Source: Candidatus Helarchaeota archaeon (lineage in GTDB: Archaea > Asgardarchaeota > Lokiarchaeia > Helarchaeales > RDOG01). Taken from it: a stretch of DNA of 64,000 nucleotides. A program made the translations under genes and the position numbers. Under the pieces are notes generated by a model. The model saw only the letters and a program-made list of their open reading frames with translations, was not told where the DNA came from and searched no databases. The stretch spans positions 165,669 to 229,668 of the forward strand of contig JAHPZH010000003.1 of NCBI GenBank assembly GCA_019058315.1, read 5' to 3'. Shown piece after piece: positions 1 to 9,182 of the stretch. The stretch's first letter is position 1. Each line of letters begins with the position of its first letter.

Positions 1-38
1 ATTATATCCAATTTTTTTGAAACTTGCTTATTATCCAT
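1..38 (-). CDS. 5' end of an unidentified gene, cut by the window edge
   Basis: Only the first 12 codons are visible, reading MDNKQVSKKLDI on the minus strand. An ATG at 38 is preceded by the purine-rich ribosome binding site GGAGAAGAAAG at about 41-51, which is why I accept it as a gene start. It lies downstream of the two thiolases in the same direction and could belong to their operon. In archaea such thiolases are often followed by a DUF35/OB-fold partner, but too little is visible here to say so. Confidence 0.5.
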   Translation of the reverse strand, partial: MDNKQVSKKLDI

Positions 39-134
39 CACTTTCTTCTCCTAAAATTGATATAGAAAAAACAAAAATAAGTAATTTTCGATTCTATATA
101 AGATTTTAGAAATAAATATCAAAAAAGTAATATT

Positions 135-1379
135 TTATTTTTTCTCCAAAATATGTACACATAAAGCTGCTTCGCCAGGACCTATATTACCGCCACCATT
201 TTCAGCCAGCGCAATTTTTGCTTTAACTTGTCTTTCACCAGCTTCTCCACGTAGCTGAGTTACTAGTTCATAAATTTGTGCTAATCCAGAGGCACCGATT
301 GGATGACCACGAGAAAGTAATCCCCCGCTAGTGTTAATAGGAATTTTTCCATCAAGTGCTGTAGCTCTACTCTCGGTAAATGGTCCGCCTTCTCCTACTG
401 GACAGAATCCCATTTGTTCAATTTGATGAATTTCTCCAAAAGCTGTAGCATCATGAACTTCTGCCACATCTATATCTTTTGGACCTAAGGCTGACATTTC
501 ATAAGCCGCTGCGGCAGCTCGTTTGGCTATATCGTCTTTCTTCCATGACCCAGATCTTAAAACCGAAGCTCTTACTAATATTGCCCTTGGATTTGGAAAT
601 TCTTTTAGAAATTTTTCAGAACATAGAATTGCAGCCGCAGCACCATCTCCTACTGGGGCGCACATGGACCGGGTCAAGGGATAAGCAACTTCATAATCAT
701 CCAAAACCTGTTCCACAGTCATAGGAAAAGTATACTGGGCTAGTGGATTAAGTGATGAATTAGTGTGATTCTTAGCTGCAACTACAGCCAATTGGCGTTG
801 TGTAGTCCCATATTTTTTCATATGAGTACGTGCTGCCATTGCATAGAGATCCATAAAAGCAGAATGGCCTCCTTTTTTCCCTTTATTCACTTCAACTCCT
901 TCTTTTTCTGCTTTCTTTTTCTTTTGCCTTTCGGCCCATTTCTTCAATTGTTCAATCATCCTAGTTGTGACTTCCACATCTGTTCCTGCTATAAATCCTT
1001 CCATCATTTTCTTTCGGTCTTCGTTATAGACTTTTTCAACACCAATAGCAAGAGTACAGTCATAAAGACCAGCTTTTATTGCAGTCCATGCTCCATGAAA
1101 AGCAGTACTGCCACTAGCACAAGCATTTTCCACATTTGTTATAGGTATTTTATCAATACGGTTAGCAGAAAGTGCTACTTGACCTCTAATTGAGTGCTGA
1201 TTTTCACTCATACCCCAACCAGAATTGGAAAACCATGCAGCTTCTATTTCTTTTAGACTTAAATCACAATCTTGTTTGGCGGATTTTAAAGCTTCACCTG
1301 TAAATTTTTTGATACTTTTTTCAAGAAATTTACCGAATTTTGTCATTCCAACACTATATATATAAACTTTTTCGCTCAT
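135..1379 (-). CDS. Thiolase family protein (SCP-x/acetyl-CoA acetyltransferase type), second of a tandem pair
   Basis: A 414-residue thiolase-fold protein expected to make or cleave a C-C bond next to a CoA thioester in the cytosol. The nucleophilic Cys87 sits in ENACASGST, His309 in EVHDATAF and His359 in SRGHPIGASG. The C-terminal Cys of classical biosynthetic thiolases is replaced by AENGGGNIGPGEA, as in SCP-x type thiolases. A lysine-rich insert lies at about 150-175. The ATG at 1379 is chosen over an upstream in-frame codon because AAAGGG precedes it and the paralogue aligns from MSNK. It is the downstream gene of a duplicate pair, 26 bp after the first. The exact substrate is unknown. 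Confidence 0.88.
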   Translation of the reverse strand: MSEKVYIYSVGMTKFGKFLEKSIKKFTGEALKSAKQDCDLSLKEIEAAWFSNSGWGMSENQHSIRGQVALSANRIDKIPITNVENACASGSTAFHGAWTAIKAGLYDCTLAIGVEKVYNEDRKKMMEGFIAGTDVEVTTRMIEQLKKWAERQKKKKAEKEGVEVNKGKKGGHSAFMDLYAMAARTHMKKYGTTQRQLAVVAAKNHTNSSLNPLAQYTFPMTVEQVLDDYEVAYPLTRSMCAPVGDGAAAAILCSEKFLKEFPNPRAILVRASVLRSGSWKKDDIAKRAAAAAYEMSALGPKDIDVAEVHDATAFGEIHQIEQMGFCPVGEGGPFTESRATALDGKIPINTSGGLLSRGHPIGASGLAQIYELVTQLRGEAGERQVKAKIALAENGGGNIGPGEAALCVHILEKK

Positions 1380-1405
1380 TTTTTTCCCTTTCTTATTTAA
1401 TAAGA

Positions 1406-2650
1406 TTATATTTTTTCCAAAATATGGACACACATGGCAGCTTCGCCAAATCCTATAGTTCCACCACCATTTTCAGCTAAAGCAATTTTTGCTTTGACTT
1501 GTCTTTCGCCAGCCTCTCCTCGTAGCTGAGTTACTAATTCATAAATCTGTGCAAGACCTGAAGCACCTATTGGATGGCCACGAGAGAGTAATCCCCCACT
1601 CGTATTGATAGGAATCTTTCCATCTAGTGCAGTAGCTCCACTTTCTGCAAATGGACCCCCTTTTCCTATTGGACAGAATCCCATCTGTTCTGTCTGATGA
1701 ACTTCGCCAAAAGCAGTAGCGTCGTGAACTTCTGCCACATCTATATCTTTTGGTTCAAGACCAGCCATTTCATAAGCAGATTTAGCAGCCCTCTTGGCAA
1801 TATCATCTGATCTCCATGAACCAGATTTTAAAACTGAAGCACGTATTAAAACTGCTCTAGGGTTAGGATTTGCTTTGAGAAACTTTTCAGAGCATAGAAT
1901 TGCAGCTGCAGCACCATCTCCGATTGGGGCACACATGGACCTTGTCAGGGGATAAGCAACTTCATAATCATCCAAAACTTGCTCCACAGTCATAGGAAAG
2001 GTATATTGTGCAAGAGGGTTAAGAACTGAATTATTGTGATTCTTGGCAGCAATGACAGCCAATTGGCGTTGCGTGGTTCCATATGCCTTCATATGATTAC
2101 GGGCAGCCATAGCATATATATCCATAAAAGCGGAATGACCTCCTTTTTTTTCTTTTTTTACTTCAGTCCCTTCCGCTTTAGCTTTCTTTTCTTTTTGCTT
2201 TTGTGCGTATTTTTTCAATTGCTCGATCATTTTAGTAGTAGCTTCCACATCTGTATACACCATAAAGCTTTTCATCGTTTTCGCACGGTCCTCGTTATAG
2301 AGTTTTTCAACACCTATAGCCAGCACGCAGTCGTAAAGACCTGCTTTTATTGCAGTCCACGCCCCATGAAAGGCAGTACTCCCGCTAGCACAAGCATTCT
2401 CCACATTTATAATTGGAATTTGGTCGATACGATTAGCACTGAGCGCTACTTCTCCGCGAATGCAGTGCTGATTGGAAAATATTCCCCAAGCACAATTAGA
2501 ATACCATGCAGCTTCGATATTACTTAAATCTAAGTTGCAATCTTTTTGGGTAAGATCAAGGGCTTCGCCTGTTAAATCCTTAATACTTTTTTTGAGATAT
2601 TTCCCGAATTTAATCATACCAGTACCAATTACATAAATTTTATTGCTCAT
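1406..2650 (-). CDS. Thiolase family protein (SCP-x/acetyl-CoA acetyltransferase type), first of a tandem pair
   Basis: A 414-residue paralogue of the neighbouring thiolase, with the same catalytic set: ENACASGST near residue 87, EVHDATAF and SRGHPIGASG. The two proteins look about 80 percent identical by eye, and most differences lie in the charged insert at 150-175 and near the N-terminus. The ATG at 2650 matches the paralogue start. A TTG codon three codons earlier has no better ribosome binding site. A CoA ligase gene lies just upstream on the same strand (63 bp), so the three probably form an acyl-CoA metabolic operon. Retention of both copies with intact active sites suggests different substrates or dosage, which is inference. 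Confidence 0.88.
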   Translation of the reverse strand: MSNKIYVIGTGMIKFGKYLKKSIKDLTGEALDLTQKDCNLDLSNIEAAWYSNCAWGIFSNQHCIRGEVALSANRIDQIPIINVENACASGSTAFHGAWTAIKAGLYDCVLAIGVEKLYNEDRAKTMKSFMVYTDVEATTKMIEQLKKYAQKQKEKKAKAEGTEVKKEKKGGHSAFMDIYAMAARNHMKAYGTTQRQLAVIAAKNHNNSVLNPLAQYTFPMTVEQVLDDYEVAYPLTRSMCAPIGDGAAAAILCSEKFLKANPNPRAVLIRASVLKSGSWRSDDIAKRAAKSAYEMAGLEPKDIDVAEVHDATAFGEVHQTEQMGFCPIGKGGPFAESGATALDGKIPINTSGGLLSRGHPIGASGLAQIYELVTQLRGEAGERQVKAKIALAENGGGTIGFGEAAMCVHILEKI

Positions 2651-2712
2651 ATTTTTCAACTAGACAAACTTTTTTCTATATTTAGGATAAGATAATTTTT
2701 TTTTATTTTTTA

Positions 2713-4383
2713 TTAATCCCGTTTTAATTTATAACCAGCTTTTTCACGGTCGTAAGTATTTTCTGTTGCACCACGCTTTTTTAGTATTCTTTTTAGAATT
2801 CTGTGTACATCACTTTTTGGAAGTTGATCCATGAATTCTATATATCTAGGAATCATAAAATAAGCCATTTTATCTTGACAAAAATCTAGAAGTTCTTCTG
2901 GGGTCATTGTTTTACCAGGTTTTAAAACCACTGCGACCATTACTTCATCCTCCCCTAATTCAGATTTAACTCCAAAAGCTGCTGATTCTAAAATTTTCTC
3001 ATTTTGATTGATTATATTTTCAATACTATATGCAGCTATATTTTCACCCCGTCTTCGAATTGCATCTCTCTTTCTATCTACATAATAAAAATAACCATCT
3101 TCGTCATAATAGGATAAGTCTCCAGTGGTGAACCAATTTTTTCCATCTTTATCTTGTCTAATAAGTTTTTTAGAAGCTTCTACATTTTTATAATACTTAA
3201 CTTCTCTTTGTTTTGCTTCTCTATCTCTCCATTCAAAAACAAGCTCACCAACTTCATTAGGACCTAACAGATTTCCATCATCATCTAATATTGCTGCATT
3301 CCCTCCTAGACATTTTCCCATTGACCCTACACGTGGTTTCACAACTCCGAAATTAGCAAGAGCAAATCCACCTCCATCGGTTGCAGCGTAGAATTCCCTT
3401 ATTGTAATGTTATATCTATTTATGAATGCTTCCCACACCTCTTTAGGACATGCGGCACTTAAAACAATTTTAACATTATGTTCTTTATCGTTAGGTCTTT
3501 CTGGTTGTTTCATTAAAATAGGAATCATTGCCCCAAGCGTATTAAATTCAGTAACATTATATTTTCGACATATGGCGAAATGTCTGCTAGCACTAAATCT
3601 TTTAGCAAAAATTAACGGCACTTCATTAAGGTATGCTGTGAAAGTTGAAATGAATAGCGCATTAGCATGAGCTAAGGGTAGGGCAGTATAGATAACATCG
3701 TTCCCTTGAAGAATCATTGCTGCAAAAACTGCCTTCATTGTCGATATATTATTACCCCCAACCAATTTTCCTTGATAAAAAGTTACAGCTTTTGGCAAAC
3801 CTGTAGTACCTGCCGTATACATAAGTATTACCATATCTTCCAAGCTAATTTCAGTCTCAATATCGTCATCTGGCGCTTCCATTACTTCTTGAAGAGATAT
3901 TGTTCCTTCAGGCAATTTAAAATCGCTTGGAGCCTCTCTTAGATTGACAATAACATGTTTCATGTTTTTGACTTGATCTTTAATTTTCATAAAAGTCTCT
4001 AAATAAGCATGATTGATAATGATAGCTTTAGCATCAGAATGATTTAAAATGTAAGTTAATCCCTCTCCTTTTAGACTTGTATTAACTAATGGTGTAAAAG
4101 TTCCTAGTTTAAAGGTAGCAAAAACGGTAAACAAGAATTCTGGAGAATTTGGCTCCATTAATGCAATCCCATCTCCCTTTTTAAGACCTAAATTTAATAA
4201 TCCATTTCCTAAACGATTAGAAAATAAATGCATATCCTTATAAGAGTAAGTTTCATCCAGCCTTTTATCAAAATCAACAATAAAAGTTAACCATTTTTTA
4301 TCTCCTAAAGTCTCCGCCTTATTTTTTATTACTTCTCTAAATAAAGTCTTACTGCCCAATCTAAATTTTTTCTTTTTTGACAT
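2713..4383 (-). CDS. AMP-forming acyl-CoA ligase, CaiC-like
   Basis: A 556-residue member of the ANL superfamily that should activate a carboxylic acid with ATP and transfer it to CoA. The phosphate-binding loop MYTAGTTGLPKAV is at 188-200, an aromatic/acid motif is at FYAATDGGG, and the hinge is WFTTGDLSYYDEDGYFYY followed by DRKRDAIRRRGENI. The C-terminal A10 motif reads LPKSDVHRILKR, with Arg where most ligases have the catalytic Lys and a Lys three residues later. A similar shift occurs in some CaiC-like ligases. The ATG start has AAGGAGAT upstream. It sits upstream of two thiolases and probably feeds them. The substrate is unknown. Confidence 0.85.
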   Translation of the reverse strand: MSKKKKFRLGSKTLFREVIKNKAETLGDKKWLTFIVDFDKRLDETYSYKDMHLFSNRLGNGLLNLGLKKGDGIALMEPNSPEFLFTVFATFKLGTFTPLVNTSLKGEGLTYILNHSDAKAIIINHAYLETFMKIKDQVKNMKHVIVNLREAPSDFKLPEGTISLQEVMEAPDDDIETEISLEDMVILMYTAGTTGLPKAVTFYQGKLVGGNNISTMKAVFAAMILQGNDVIYTALPLAHANALFISTFTAYLNEVPLIFAKRFSASRHFAICRKYNVTEFNTLGAMIPILMKQPERPNDKEHNVKIVLSAACPKEVWEAFINRYNITIREFYAATDGGGFALANFGVVKPRVGSMGKCLGGNAAILDDDGNLLGPNEVGELVFEWRDREAKQREVKYYKNVEASKKLIRQDKDGKNWFTTGDLSYYDEDGYFYYVDRKRDAIRRRGENIAAYSIENIINQNEKILESAAFGVKSELGEDEVMVAVVLKPGKTMTPEELLDFCQDKMAYFMIPRYIEFMDQLPKSDVHRILKRILKKRGATENTYDREKAGYKLKRD

Positions 4384-4446
4384 TTTTTATTATCTCCTTT
4401 TTAAATTTAAAAAAAAATTGATGAAATATTTTTTAATTCAATTGTA

Positions 4447-5529
4447 TTATTTTTGTATTTCAGGTTCTTCCTTTCCTTCTCGGAACCAAGTTACGGGTCT
4501 GTATTCACGTGATACAATTCCTTTTTGCTTGAATTTTGGGTACCCAATACACAATGCACTGGCGATCTCCCAACTCTTTTTAATACCGAGTTTTCTCCTT
4601 AGAGGTGTTTGATTTAGCAACACACCTACAAACCCATTCCAACAAGCTCCAAGTCCTAAAGAATATGCCACTAAAGTCATATTCTGACCACATATACCCA
4701 TATTCATCTCTAATGATCCAATAGATCTTGTATCTCCAACTAATAGTATTATTACAGGAGCAAGTAGAGATACAGGTGAAAAAGGATATCCTGAGCTTTT
4801 TATTTCTTTATTTGCTAACCAATCATCCCATAGTGTCGATTGAGGGTCTAATTTGTTTTTAGCTATAGATCCCATTCCACCGAGAACAATACGTGGATCG
4901 GCATTACCAGGCATACCTTCGATTACTGGTGCTAATGTATTTACTATTTCATCATTTATGTAAGTATTATAAAAGAAATCAATAACCTTTGTAACTTCAT
5001 CATTCATCTCTTTGATAAGAGCTTTATTGGTGACTACAATAAATTTCCAAGGTTGACAATTTCCACCACTTGGAGCAAATCTACCAGCTTCTAAGATCCT
5101 TTGTATTAAAGTTTCTGGTACAGGTTTATCTAATTTGAAATTTCTCACACTTCGGCGATTAAAAACAGTTTTTTCAATCGTATTCCATTCTGTTGGATTC
5201 CCATCCTCATCCTTAGCCTCAAGAGGCTCTTTATAAGGTAGAGGATTAGGTAGGGTTTTGAAATACCCTTCGTCCACATGATATGTATCAACTATTTGAA
5301 CTGCTTTATTTGGACAAGCCACTAAGCAGTTCATGCAGCTAAAACACTCATGTATCTTCTTAACCACAGGGAAGCCGTTTGGACCTATTTCCCAGGCTCT
5401 GAAAGGACAGTTCTCCATAGCAAAGCAAACTTCGCATTTTTTGCACTTACTTTCATCGACTTTCATTTGTCCCATATGAACTTGTTCCATATCCGGACGT
5501 AAAATTTTTTGTAATTTTTTAGAAACCAT
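4447..5529 (-). CDS. Ferredoxin-nitroreductase fusion protein
   Basis: A 360-residue flavoprotein with two N-terminal 4Fe-4S clusters, with ligands Cys29/32/35/41 and Cys62/65/68/72. A nitroreductase domain follows, beginning near NRRSVRNF at about 127, with APSGGNCQPWKF typical of FMN-binding members. The clusters probably pass electrons from a reduced carrier to FMN, which would then reduce an organic substrate. This fusion is common in anaerobes. The ATG at 5529 follows AAAGGAAAGGAATGA. It is followed on the same strand by a stand-alone nitroreductase and preceded by the acyl-CoA ligase region, so a redox step on a CoA-linked compound is possible but unproven. Confidence 0.88.
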   Translation of the reverse strand: MVSKKLQKILRPDMEQVHMGQMKVDESKCKKCEVCFAMENCPFRAWEIGPNGFPVVKKIHECFSCMNCLVACPNKAVQIVDTYHVDEGYFKTLPNPLPYKEPLEAKDEDGNPTEWNTIEKTVFNRRSVRNFKLDKPVPETLIQRILEAGRFAPSGGNCQPWKFIVVTNKALIKEMNDEVTKVIDFFYNTYINDEIVNTLAPVIEGMPGNADPRIVLGGMGSIAKNKLDPQSTLWDDWLANKEIKSSGYPFSPVSLLAPVIILLVGDTRSIGSLEMNMGICGQNMTLVAYSLGLGACWNGFVGVLLNQTPLRRKLGIKKSWEIASALCIGYPKFKQKGIVSREYRPVTWFREGKEEPEIQK

Positions 5530-5661
5530 AATTCATTCCTTTCCTTTTATAAATTATTAAAAATCCTTTATAATTATCATAATTTAGTTTGATTTTATTA
5601 AAATTTTTCATGATAATTGAGTTCAATAAAAGAACGTCTTGATGGTATTTGAGAATAGATT

Positions 5662-6243
5662 TTATTTGTTTTTTAAATAGAGATTGCCATATTGGTTAAG
5701 GTGTGTTACCTTTTTTAATTTATATCTATGGGTTGGGCTAGGATGCTCTGCTGGTCTTCCTATTGGAATTAAAGCTATAGGACGAATCCCATCTGGAGTT
5801 TTTAGAATTTCTGCAACCATTTTATCATCGAATGCACCTACCCATACTGCACCATAACCATTTGCATGAATTGTTAGTAAGAGATTTTGTATTGCAGCAG
5901 CACTATCTTGATAACAATATAGATTAACACCACGACTTCTATAAGTTTTTGAAGCACGTATTTGATTTGCACAAACTGCGATTACAACAGGAGCTTTTCT
6001 AACTGATGGCTGTCTTAAAGCTGCATTAGAAAGTTGTTCTTTTATATCTTTATCTCTTATTACAATGAATTCCCAATCTTGTACATCTCCAGCACTTGGA
6101 GCCCATCTAGCGGCTTCTAAAAATTTGAGAACTAGATCTTCAGGAACATCTTCATCGGTAAATTTACGGATACTTCTTCTTTCTTTTATTATTTTCATTA
6201 ATATTTCAGCTGAATCTTCTATCAATTTTTCAGTAGATTCCAT
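5662..6243 (-). CDS. Nitroreductase family protein
   Basis: A 193-residue stand-alone nitroreductase-fold protein, expected to be a homodimer binding FMN and using NAD(P)H or another donor. The motif RRSIRKFTDEDVP is at about 27, ARWAPSAGDVQDWEF follows, and YGAVWVGAFDD with IALIPIGRPAEHP closes the FMN site. The length is normal for the family. The ATG start has GAGGTATT upstream. It is one of three family members in the first 13 kb; the closest in layout is the one at 12426-12938. The substrate cannot be predicted. Confidence 0.87.
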   Translation of the reverse strand: MESTEKLIEDSAEILMKIIKERRSIRKFTDEDVPEDLVLKFLEAARWAPSAGDVQDWEFIVIRDKDIKEQLSNAALRQPSVRKAPVVIAVCANQIRASKTYRSRGVNLYCYQDSAAAIQNLLLTIHANGYGAVWVGAFDDKMVAEILKTPDGIRPIALIPIGRPAEHPSPTHRYKLKKVTHLNQYGNLYLKNK

Positions 6244-6400
6244 AATAATACCTCATAATTCTATTTATTACAGTTATTAAAACTTTAGAAAGTTCCAATT
6301 TAATCCTTAAAATAATGAATAATTTCGATCAAATTAGTAAAAATATAATTTTTCATAAAAGATACTTATTAAAAAATCAAAGAAATTTGGGATATAAAAA

Positions 6401-6880
6401 ATGTTAGGCAATACTCTTTATAACAAAAAATTGATAGAAGAATTTCTTAAAGATGTTTTAGAACAGCCAAGTATACGAGAAAAATTTGAGTTCGATTATA
6501 AGGCTGGACATACATCCTTTCACGCCCGAGTCTACTTAAAAATAACTTACAACGAATTAATCTATAAATTTTTTCCGAGGGGAACGCCAATGAATCCCAT
6601 TGAAGAAGAAAAACGAGTACAAATTCAAAAAAGATCATTAACAAAAGAAGAAGCTATAAACTTCATTAAAGGACTTATTAAGAATTCGGTTTGGGATTTA
6701 TTAAATTGTATGGATATTGTTGAACCAGATACAGCTTTATTGACTTTTACTATTAAAAAGGGAGAAAATATTATTTTTAAAACACAAATTTGGGAAGAAT
6801 GTCGTCATCGGGTTGAAAATATTAAATCTATCTTAGATTTATTACTAGAAATATCCCCAAAAGAACCTATGCCCCCTTAA
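6401..6880 (+). CDS. Hypothetical protein, 159 residues
   Basis: I do not recognise this soluble protein. It starts at an ATG preceded by GGGATATAAAA, the same leader seen before the gene at 62634. The sequence mixes charged helices (about 8-25 and 80-100) with likely beta strands (45-58 and 115-135) and ends in a proline-rich tail. No membrane segment, cysteine motif or nucleotide-binding loop is visible. It converges with the GNAT/methyltransferase pair on the other strand. Nothing in it resembles a restriction endonuclease active site. Confidence 0.65.
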   Translation: MLGNTLYNKKLIEEFLKDVLEQPSIREKFEFDYKAGHTSFHARVYLKITYNELIYKFFPRGTPMNPIEEEKRVQIQKRSLTKEEAINFIKGLIKNSVWDLLNCMDIVEPDTALLTFTIKKGENIIFKTQIWEECRHRVENIKSILDLLLEISPKEPMPP

Positions 6881-6930
6881 TTTAGTGATATATACATTTT
6901 AAAATTGAAATATAAGAAACTATTATAGAT

Positions 6931-7416
6931 TTATTTCAGTTTTAATTCCAGTTCTATATGGTCAGGCTTAATAAAGCCGGCTTTTTTATAAATATTCATT
7001 CCATCTTCAGAAGGATGAAGGTTTAATAAGTTAATACCTAATAACTTAGCTTCTTTAATCAATTTTTTTAATAATTGGGTACTTATACCATTTCTTCTTG
7101 CTTCAGGGATTGTATACATATTAAGAATATATCCACGTTTTCCAGATTTAATATTATAATTGGCTGGAATTTGCCATACGACCATACCACTGATACCAAG
7201 TATCTTTCCATTGTATTCTGCTAACCAAGAAATAAAACTATTTAAAGGAATTTCTTTTGAGAAATATTGTTGTAACTCCATCTTTAGAATTTCAGTTTCC
7301 TCATCGTCTGAATGATTGAAAAATTCATTTAGAAATCGAACTCTATATTCAATTAAGATTTCAATATCATCAATCGTTGCACGACTATATTTGATTTTAT
7401 TTATCTCAATCTCCAT
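6931..7416 (-). CDS. GNAT family N-acetyltransferase
   Basis: A 161-residue acetyltransferase. The acetyl-CoA pyrophosphate-binding stretch is MYTIPEARRNGISTQLLKKL at about 108-127, containing the expected R-x2-G-x-S/T pattern, followed by a LHPSEDGMNIYKKAGF C-terminal motif. The ATG start has GAGAT just upstream. It lies 14 bp downstream of the DNA methyltransferase gene in the same direction, so the two are probably cotranscribed. The acceptor amine is unknown. Confidence 0.82.
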   Translation of the reverse strand: MEIEINKIKYSRATIDDIEILIEYRVRFLNEFFNHSDDEETEILKMELQQYFSKEIPLNSFISWLAEYNGKILGISGMVVWQIPANYNIKSGKRGYILNMYTIPEARRNGISTQLLKKLIKEAKLLGINLLNLHPSEDGMNIYKKAGFIKPDHIELELKLK

Positions 7417-7430
7417 TTTATCTCATAAAT

Positions 7431-8483
7431 TTATTTTAAATAATCAGTAAGAGATTTTGTTTTTTTACCTTTTATTTTTGACTGATCCATTAATTGATTT
7501 ATAATAGCATCTAAATTAGGATTTTGAATATTTAATGATTGTAAAGTCCTTTGGATCGTTTTTAATTTTTTTATATTTCCAAATTTCTTAATATCTAGTT
7601 GTTTATTAATTAATTTTTCATAAAAATTGATATTTATCAAAAAGTCATTTAAAATTTTAACCGATTTTTCCAAATCAGGGATTAGAACTTGATCTTGTGG
7701 AGTAAAATTGCTGTTTAATATTCTATCTTTTATTACATCAAGCTTTGGATATTTTTCATATCCAAATCCAGGAATACCAAGATAATGTGCAGCAGCTAAT
7801 GTACTACATGTTCCAGCAAACGGATCCAAGACATTATTAGCGTTTACTAATTTTATGCATCTAAATGGAATTTCAATAGGAAATGGAGCTTCATGCCCTT
7901 TTTTTATAGTTTTGCCAGTTGTTTTTGCATAATTTATCAACCAAACATTCCCTGCATCCCGTAAATCGTCTTCTGAATATCGACCAATGTTTGATTTATC
8001 TGCATATTTGATACCGATTGATTTTACATCAAGTTCATACTTTTCTCCTTTAGAAAATAGAAAAATATACTCCCAAATATTATTTAATCTCTTATTTCCC
8101 CCGCTTGGAGTATAATGACCTTTTCCTAGAATACTTTTTACCCATATAATTGATTGTATTCGGTTAAACCCAATATTTTCTGCTAATTTTGCAACATTTT
8201 CACTTTTTCCTTGATCATTTGCCGAATCACCTATGTTTAAAAAAAATACGGAATTATTTTTTAACACTCGATAACATTCAGAAAAAACTTTTTTTAGAAG
8301 CTCAAAATATTCAGATTCGGGCAATTTGTCATTATAATCGTCATCATAGTTTTTTCCTCGATTATAAGGTGGGCTAGTGACTATTGTATCTATTGATTTA
8401 TCAGTAATCTCAGTCATTAATTCTGAAGATTTAAAATAAATAATTTGATTAGCAATTTTAAGTTTATTAGATTTATTATCCAT
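7431..8483 (-). CDS. Site-specific DNA methyltransferase, beta class (N4-cytosine or N6-adenine)
   Basis: A 350-residue AdoMet-dependent DNA methyltransferase. The catalytic motif IV TSPPY is at 36-40 and the AdoMet motif VLDPFAGTC is at 218-226. This order (IV before I) defines the beta class. SPPY favours N4-cytosine methylation but does not prove it. The conserved block APFPIEIPFRCIKL at 199-212 lies just before motif I. A helical tail (about 260-350) extends past the core. No restriction nuclease is recognisable nearby, so it is probably an orphan enzyme or half of a broken system. A GNAT gene follows at 14 bp. Confidence 0.88.
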   Translation of the reverse strand: MDNKSNKLKIANQIIYFKSSELMTEITDKSIDTIVTSPPYNRGKNYDDDYNDKLPESEYFELLKKVFSECYRVLKNNSVFFLNIGDSANDQGKSENVAKLAENIGFNRIQSIIWVKSILGKGHYTPSGGNKRLNNIWEYIFLFSKGEKYELDVKSIGIKYADKSNIGRYSEDDLRDAGNVWLINYAKTTGKTIKKGHEAPFPIEIPFRCIKLVNANNVLDPFAGTCSTLAAAHYLGIPGFGYEKYPKLDVIKDRILNSNFTPQDQVLIPDLEKSVKILNDFLININFYEKLINKQLDIKKFGNIKKLKTIQRTLQSLNIQNPNLDAIINQLMDQSKIKGKKTKSLTDYLK

Positions 8484-8581
8484 TTCTATTAATTTCCATT
8501 TTTAATTAGATAAATCTTGAAGTTATTTTTATATATAAATTTATGATAATTAATCAAATTAATTATTAAAAGAGTATTGGG

Positions 8582-9157
8582 ATGAATAACTTGACAGAAG
8601 GAATCCAAATTGCAAGTGAAGTATTTAAATGGATCAGTTTAGGCTTGGTTGCACTATGTATTCTTCTTTATCCATTAGCTATTGCTCGAATTGACGAAAT
8701 TTCTTTTCTATGTCTTACTTTGGCCGTTTTTGGTGCAGGAACAATTGCATTGGTAATGTTTTTATTGTTTTCACCTGTACTAGCATATGTTTCAATTGCT
8801 TTGCCAATAATCGCAGCGATATTATATGTCATATTTAATATAGTAGATAAAGAGGCATCGACTGCTGTAAAAACTTTAGACTGGATAGGAATGGCTATAA
8901 GTGGCGTAAGTGTGTTTTTTTCCTATTCCGGCTTTATAGCATGGGAAAATTTTCGGTGGACAGGATTTTTTATAGGAGTCATAGGAGATCGGGTTGCAAC
9001 AGTTCAGACGGCTGTATGGGCAGCGTTCTTGTTTATTTTCTACGGATTTTTCAAACCAAAAGTTGCAGTAATACTGACACAATTAATACTGGCAGGTGCA
9101 TGTCTTATAATGCTAATTGCTAGAATAATAGCATCAAGAGAGTTAAAATCGATTTAA
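8582..9157 (+). CDS. Multi-pass membrane protein, unknown function
   Basis: A 191-residue integral membrane protein with roughly six hydrophobic segments (about 16-32, 40-58, 62-82, 98-118, 142-158 and 163-182) and short charged loops. I do not recognise a family. The ATG is preceded by GAGTATTGGG. The gene starts divergently from the methyltransferase about 100 bp away and converges with the acetoacetyl-CoA synthetase gene. Small size and lack of polar residues inside the helices argue against a classical transporter, but that is only an impression. Confidence 0.65.
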   Translation: MNNLTEGIQIASEVFKWISLGLVALCILLYPLAIARIDEISFLCLTLAVFGAGTIALVMFLLFSPVLAYVSIALPIIAAILYVIFNIVDKEASTAVKTLDWIGMAISGVSVFFSYSGFIAWENFRWTGFFIGVIGDRVATVQTAVWAAFLFIFYGFFKPKVAVILTQLILAGACLIMLIARIIASRELKSI

Positions 9158-9182
9158 ATATATCTTAATTCTTTTTTTTCTT

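Noticed and set aside
765..1193. Long open frame on the plus strand opposite the thiolase
   Set aside because: It is antisense to well-supported coding sequence, and a matching open frame opposite the paralogue at 2036-2527 arises from the same codon pattern.
6401..6880. Restriction endonuclease partner for the methyltransferase
   Set aside because: No PD-(D/E)xK, HNH or GIY-YIG residues are visible and the gene is on the opposite strand.
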